Source: Ottelia alismoides (taxonomy: Eukaryota; Streptophyta; Magnoliopsida; Alismatales; Hydrocharitaceae). Taken from it: 64,000 nt of DNA. Below are positions 59,330-64,000 of the stretch, one piece after another. A program made the translations under genes and the position numbers. Within the stretch, counting starts at the first letter, position 1; the number at the start of each line of letters is the position of its first letter. The notes beneath the pieces are model-generated. The model was not told where the DNA came from, did not search any database, and saw only the letters and a program-made list of their open reading frames with translations. The DNA lies in contig JAZKJV010010616.1 in NCBI GenBank assembly GCA_037367405.1, positions 1,079,501 through 1,143,500 of the forward strand, in the 5' to 3' direction.

Positions 59330-61468
59330 TCATCATTAGCGGCATCAACACTATTGTCCTCCTCGTCTAGTGCTCCTTAGTCCTCGTGTGGTTGTCGCTC
59401 AGACGAGGCACTACCGACTGGCATCCTACTGATCCTAAGTGTCACAAAATCAACATAAAATATGTAGGAAGAAATATCACTCAATGAATCACTAGGAGTG
59501 GTGGTCTCTGTAAACTATACCTTCTTAGATTTCCTCTTCAGATTATTCGGATTGGGCTCGATCCGAGCGGGTATGGCAGCCTTACCCTTTATTATGTCCC
59601 TCATCTCCTACCTGAACTCATCCATCTCCTGCCAAAAAAATGCATGTTGATCTGAGAGTAGGCAGGCTAGATCGTCTAGGGTTGGGCTCTCATAGATGGG
59701 TCAATGAGAACCGGACAAGTTGCCTCGCTGGAAATGAGGTTGTTGTTGCTACCTCCATTATTGTCCCTGATGGTAGGGACGAGGACCCGACTGGTAATAC
59801 TGTTGAGGCTAGGAGTATCAGAATTTTTGTTGTTGTTGTTGGCCGCTCTATCCACCCTGATATGGAGGCGGTTGTTGGGATGCGGTGCCTTCGGTAGACT
59901 ACCTGAATTCGGGATGATCTAGACAGATCCTAGGCTGCTGCCAGTCATACCAAATCTCATTGACTTCTATCAACAGCTCCTACTCATATGGGGAAGGGGG
60001 AAGAACTGTCAGGGGCTGATCCTACTGATACACCACCATCTAAGTGTCTGGAGATGGTAGTGGCTGAGAGTGGTGTTGTTGCAACGGCTGGATTGGCTCT
60101 GCCCGAATATGGTGGACATGGCAGCATTGGACAAAGTGCTGGGAAGAGTAGTTGGTGCTAGGATTAGCCTGTGACCTGAGACATGGATAATAAGTCATAT
60201 GTGCCTCCTAAAGACACATGATCTGGGTCTTCAAGTCACTGAGAGTATGTGCCAACTGATCTATTTGTGTCATGCCCAAGCACTACTTCTTCTTTATAAT
60301 TTCTATGCAATCCAACTTCTTGCTGATGATACCCATGTCAGTTGCCAATGACTCTGCATGTACTACTACTGCTGATGAAGTGGATGGACCCGCATAAACA
60401 AGTGTTATCCTCTGATAGGACACGACTTGTGGAAGGAGCTTCCCCTATGTGTAGACACAGATCTGGGACATCACTGTGTAATTTTCGATCATCTCCTCAA
60501 CGATGGCCTAGACCTGGTCCTTATCTTTGGCAAAGTAGGAACCCCCATAAGAAGCACTGACAATCCCTTATAGCTCCAATGTCAGCCCACAAAAGAAGCT
60601 CTAGACAAGATTGGCTTGGATATGTCATGATGTGGACACTGGTCATTGAGCTCACTAAATCGATCCCATGCCTCATGGAAATGCTCATGGGGGATCATGG
60701 TGAAATTGTTGATTAGTGCTCTCGTTTCATTGGTCCGACTGAGCGAATAGTACTTGTTCAAGTACTCGGTCCGGAGCAGCTCCAAAGTGGTAATGTATCC
60801 CCGTAAATGTTTCTGCTAATAGGTTGCTCTATCAACCAGGGAGAAGGGAAATGCCATCATCCTGATGGTGTTATCGTCTGCGAAACTATAGTAGACAGTG
60901 ATGCAGATCATCTCAAATTCTTGTAAATGCAGATGCGACTCCTCGGTGGCTAGCCAATGGAACTTAGGCAAGATGAGTCATCTGGAGTCTATCTTGAAGT
61001 TGCCCAAAATCTTCGGAAGCTAGATCCAGTGATGGGTAATGGTCGCACTAGGGTTGTGCAACTGCCTCATCGTCCTGGCGGGTCTGGCTGGCTCCTGCAG
61101 TTCTTCTAATTGTCCTCCTACTCCTCTATTTACGGGTATGTCTCCATCGGTTGGTTGTTGTAGCTCTCCTCTGTTGGCTCGCATCTGTGCTAACTCCCGA
61201 TGCGTCTTTGCCATGAATGCTCCCTGATCCCGAATCTGTCTCTGCATTGTCTCTGAGGAGGCTAGAAGTGTGTTGTTGATGGTGCCCTGATCAAGAACAT
61301 ATGTAGAACCCTTGGGCTGCTCTTTTGTGTGTCCCTACTATTGGCCATCTCGCGGGTCTCTGCAAAGGCAAAAGACCTGAATGTAGGTGTCATCAAATGT
61401 ACAAATAGTTGTGTTGGTCTCTGCTCGGGCATCTCAGGACTGGAAGAAGGGTGATCGAGGGGGGACAT
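58990..61468 (-). pseudogene. gag: Decayed Ty3/gypsy gag
   Basis: Read leftward from 61468 through several frames. The N-terminal part has MAKTHRELAQMRANRGE. The central Gag domain begins near 60980 with LPKFHWLATEESHLHLQEFE, MAFPFSLVDRATY, LLRTEYLNKYYSLSRTNE and FHEAWDRFSELNDQCPHHD (about 60790-60610), the usual retrotransposon Gag helix set and Athila/Tat-like in wording. A glutamine/proline-rich part follows, then a poly-Asp/Gly run (59299-59337), and a tail ending at 58990. Gag forms the cytoplasmic particle that packages element RNA. There are more than ten stops and at least two frame changes. No CCHC knuckle, protease or LTR of its own was recognised: the left end adjoins array LTR5 and the right end a CACTA insertion. 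Confidence 0.75.
59299..59337. repeat. CAC/ATC trinucleotide microsatellite in gag
   Basis: Runs of CAC followed by nine ATC-type units; on the gag strand they encode Asp and Gly runs. Confidence 0.9.
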
Positions 61469-61659
61469 GGTGGAATCGAACTTTGGTTCAGAGAGCGGGT
61501 CTAGGCTCCCTGAACCACCCTAGATGAATAAGATGGAGTGCTCGAAAGCAATTCTACCAAAGGTAGTCCAAGGTATCTCCAGCCCATTTCGTTATATGGG
61601 GATGAGTGCGGATGAGATCTAGAAAGCAAACATGATCAGAAATCAAACACTACAAACTG

Positions 61660-62075
61660 GACGTCCTTTGGGGACGCTTATTGGGGACGGTCAAGGAGTA
61701 ACCATCCCCAATAATAGTATCGGGGACGGTCAGTAGCGGACCGTCCCCTTTCTAATGTAATAGCGACGGTTAATATCGACCGTCGCCATTAGGTGACCTT
61801 TAGGGATGGTTCTTTACCCGTCCCTACCTAGGCTAGCCCCAGTTCGTTTTTTTGTCTACCTGGGAACTGTAGGGGACGGTTATAACCGTCCCCATTACTC
61901 CACTGTGCCCGTCGCCTATATAAAAGTATAGGGGACGGTTATAACCATCCCCTATAGTTGGTTATAGGGGACGGTTGCAAAACCGTCCCCTCTGTCCTAA
62001 TAAAGGGGACGGTTCACTTCTAATCGTCCCCGATCATTCATATAGGGGACGGTTGTATGACCATCCCCGATGGTC
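61660..62075. repeat. CACTA subterminal repeats as short hairpins
   Basis: GGGGACGGT and its complement ACCGTCCCC alternate about every 15-40 bp. Clear pairs are GGGGACGGTTATAACCGTCCC (about 61872) and similar units near 61930, 61965, 62005 and 62045. In some units one arm reads CGACGGT or ATCCCC. Such arrays are the binding region for the element's own regulatory protein in En/Spm. Confidence 0.85.
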
Positions 62076-62109
62076 ATATACCCCTCCGGCGTAGGCCACT
62101 CCTCCTCAT

Positions 62110-62440
62110 TCTCACTCGACTCGCTCCTCTCCGTATTCTTCGTCGCCGCCCCCTCCTCCCTCTCGTCGTCGCCCTCGTGCTCCTCCTCCTCCCTCTTGTC
62201 GCCGCCCTCCTCCTCCACCTCCTCCCTCTCGCCGCCGCCCTCCTCCTCCTCCTCCTCCCTCTCATCGCTGCCCTCGTGCTCCTCCTCCTCCCTCTCGTCG
62301 CCGCCCTCCTCCTCCTCCTCCCTCTCACCGCCGCCCTCCTCCTCCTCCTCCTCCTTCTCGCTGCCGCCCTCCTCCTCCTCCACCTCCCTCTCGCCGTTGC
62401 CCTCCTCCTCTCTCTCGTCGCCGCCCTCATCCTCGGCCTG
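62110..62440. repeat. CTC-rich minisatellite
   Basis: Irregular repetition of CTCCTCCTCC joined by CCCTCTCGTCGCCGCC-like links, unit about 36-60 bp. It is open on both strands in several frames (Glu-rich one way, Leu/Ser/Pro-rich the other); these frames are a product of the repeat. Confidence 0.85.
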
Positions 62441-62816
62441 AACTCGTGCCCATCTGCCCACCGCCCGTCCGCTGCCTTGCCCGCCGCATTACTTGGTTGT
62501 AAGTTTTGTTATTATTTTTTATATATTCGTAATGCTTATGATTGCATTTTTTAATATACTTATTAGTTTAGTCAAATGCTTAAGATAATAGATTAAAAAA
62601 TAGTAGATAAATGATTAAATGTGAGAAATGCTTATTAGTGATAAATGCTTATTAAATATGTTTAAGATAGTAGTTTAATCTTGATTATGATTAAATGCTT
62701 TTAGTGATAAAAGCTTATTAATTTAGGTAAATGCTTGTAAGTCTTCTTTTTAAAACATAGTTAGATTAGAAACATGGTACTGAAACATGGTTATTAACTA
62801 TATGTTACCATAGGCA

Positions 62817-64000
62817 ATGGAGAAAAGTTGGATGAATAAAAGATTCGACGATTATCGGACATATAACCAAGGGGTTATGGGATTCTTAGACTGGGCATTT
62901 CGATATGAGTCGCTCTATCATATTGTAGGAGGTGAAGGAGATAAGATACATTGTCCGTGCATAAGATGAAAGAACACTTTGACACAAATCGAACCATGGT
63001 TTACGAATATTTGATATTAAATGGTTTTTGGCTCCATTATACAAATTGCACGTATCATGGTGAAGGAATTATTTTGGACGAAGATAATAATGATCAAGTT
63101 GATAATGAAAGAGATGTCTCTGAAAGACATGACCATGATGCTATGTTTGAGTTGATAGATAACATTCGAGGACATGACACTGATGAACTGATAGATTCAC
63201 CTCCGGATTCCTTACTTGAAAAAATAGAAGATGCAGAAAAACCATTATGTGACGGAGTCAAAATGTCTCGGTTGCGTTTTCTTCTGGAAATGTTTAGGAT
63301 AAAAGTGAAGAACCGGTGTACAACGGTTACGATGACAGATGTCTTACAATTGATTAGGACATTATTAAATAATCCAGAAAATTTTTCAAAGGATTGGAAG
63401 GATGCTAAATCAAGATTTCGGGCACTTGGATTAAACTACGAGAAAATTGACGCATGTCCGAATGACTGCATTTTATATTGGAAGGATTACTCAAATTTAG
63501 ATACATGTCCTGACTGCAAAAGTAGCAGATAAGAAATTTGGGCCAAGATTCGAAAAGGAAAAAATCGAAGAAGATTTTACGATTCTTTCCTTTGATTCCC
63601 ATATTACAGCGATTATATTCATATGAAAGAACAACTAAAATGATGATATGGTACAGTAATATCAAAGAGAAAGATATAACTGGTGTTATGCGACATCCGT
63701 CTGATTCAGAAGAGTGGAGGAAATTCGATGAAATGTATCCATCGTTTTCTGAAGAAGTAAGAAACATACGTTTAGGTCTTGCTTCCGACGGTTTTAATCC
63801 ATTCGGAAATATGAGTACGAGTTACTCTATTTGGTCAGTGATAATTGTTACATATAATTTGCCACCATGGATGTCAATGGCATCTTCTTTTATGATGATG
63901 ACGTTATTGATACCTGGTCCAAAGGAGCCAGGTAATGTGATAGATACATATATGCAACCGCTGATTGATGAATTAAAGATTCTGTGGAATTCTGGAGTGC
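62817..64000 (+). pseudogene. TNP2-like CACTA transposase, frameshifted, 3' end outside the window
   Basis: From ATG at 62817: MEKSWMNKRF, then VMGFLDWAFRYES and GDKIHCPCIR, the transposase-associated N-terminal domain, ending at TGA (62967-62969) where the family has Cys. The frame then shifts (about 62970-62995) and continues with MVYEYLILNGF, NCTYHGEG and an acidic linker, then KMSRLRFLLEMFRIKVKNRC and YEKIDACPNDCILYWKDY with a TCPDCKSSR zinc-ribbon-like motif, to TAA at 63530. A second shift leads into ILRFFPLIPILQRLYS, GVMRHPSDSEEWRKFD, LGLASDGFNPFGNMSTSY and LLIPGPKEPGN, the TNP2 core region, which runs off the end. The transposase would cut and join the element ends; this copy is inactive with at least two stops and two frame changes. 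Confidence 0.9.

Larger units (their letters stand above)
61648..64000 (+). mobile_element. En/Spm-type CACTA transposon, 5' part (continues past the window)
   Basis: It starts CACTACAAACTGG at 61648, the CACTA terminal motif, with AAA just before it as the possible 3-bp target duplication. Hairpin-forming subterminal repeats follow (61660-62075), then a CTC-rich minisatellite (62110-62440), an AT-rich spacer (62490-62800), and the transposase remnant from 62817. The 3' end is outside, so the target duplication cannot be tested. It sits next to the 5' side of the gag remnant. Confidence 0.9.

Noticed and set aside
62057..62554. 165-residue leucine-rich frame and the 154-residue acidic frame on the other strand
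   Set aside because: Both are readings of the CTC minisatellite.

Overview
The window is repeat-dense plant nuclear DNA. The evidence is Athila-lineage Ty3/gypsy polymerase remnants, a primer-binding site matching plant tRNA-Asp, a second matching initiator tRNA-Met (Ty1/copia), an En/Spm-type CACTA transposon with a TNP2-like transposase, MITE-like foldback elements, and one plant-specific DUF538 gene. I cannot name the species; nothing bacterial, viral or organellar was recognised. Boundaries and similarities were read by eye.

Layout. 1-2018: AT-rich tract ending in a Ty1/copia-like LTR. 4349-4777 (-): a DUF538 gene, the only host-type gene seen, broken by one in-frame TAG. 5221-5713: a foldback element. 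5714-9451: AT-rich, nothing recognised. 9452-15450: two related Athila-type LTR remnants in opposite orientation. 15494-25843 (+): a decayed Athila-type element with pol, a long 3' untranslated region and its 3' LTR, which holds a MITE. 25844-27777: a truncated copia LTR with PBS and leader. 27778-31420 (+): another LTR of the gypsy family. 31421-33055: a GC-rich mosaic.

33056-58932 (-): the most striking region, a head-to-tail chain of five LTRs and four internal regions of one non-autonomous gypsy family (LTR-int-LTR-int-LTR-int-LTR-int-LTR) with no foreign DNA between units. PBS and PPT lie at the expected borders. The second internal region keeps a 2.4-kb gag/protease-like frame without reverse transcriptase; the third and fourth share one 2.58-kb deletion removing most of it. 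Its 3' untranslated region is homologous to that of the pol-bearing element at 19459-21908, so the two look like a non-autonomous/autonomous pair.

58990-61468 (-): a decayed gypsy gag. 61648-64000 (+): the 5' part of a CACTA transposon with hairpin-forming subterminal repeats, a CTC-rich minisatellite and a frameshifted TNP2-type transposase running off the window.

The structural theme is palindromes at gypsy element ends: an inverted repeat at the LTR terminus, a hairpin just inside the PPT, and serial hairpins whose 3' arm repeats the PPT core AAGTATAGGGGG. The LTRs also carry a CpG-rich block behind a consistently placed candidate leader intron. No tRNA, rRNA or CRISPR was found.
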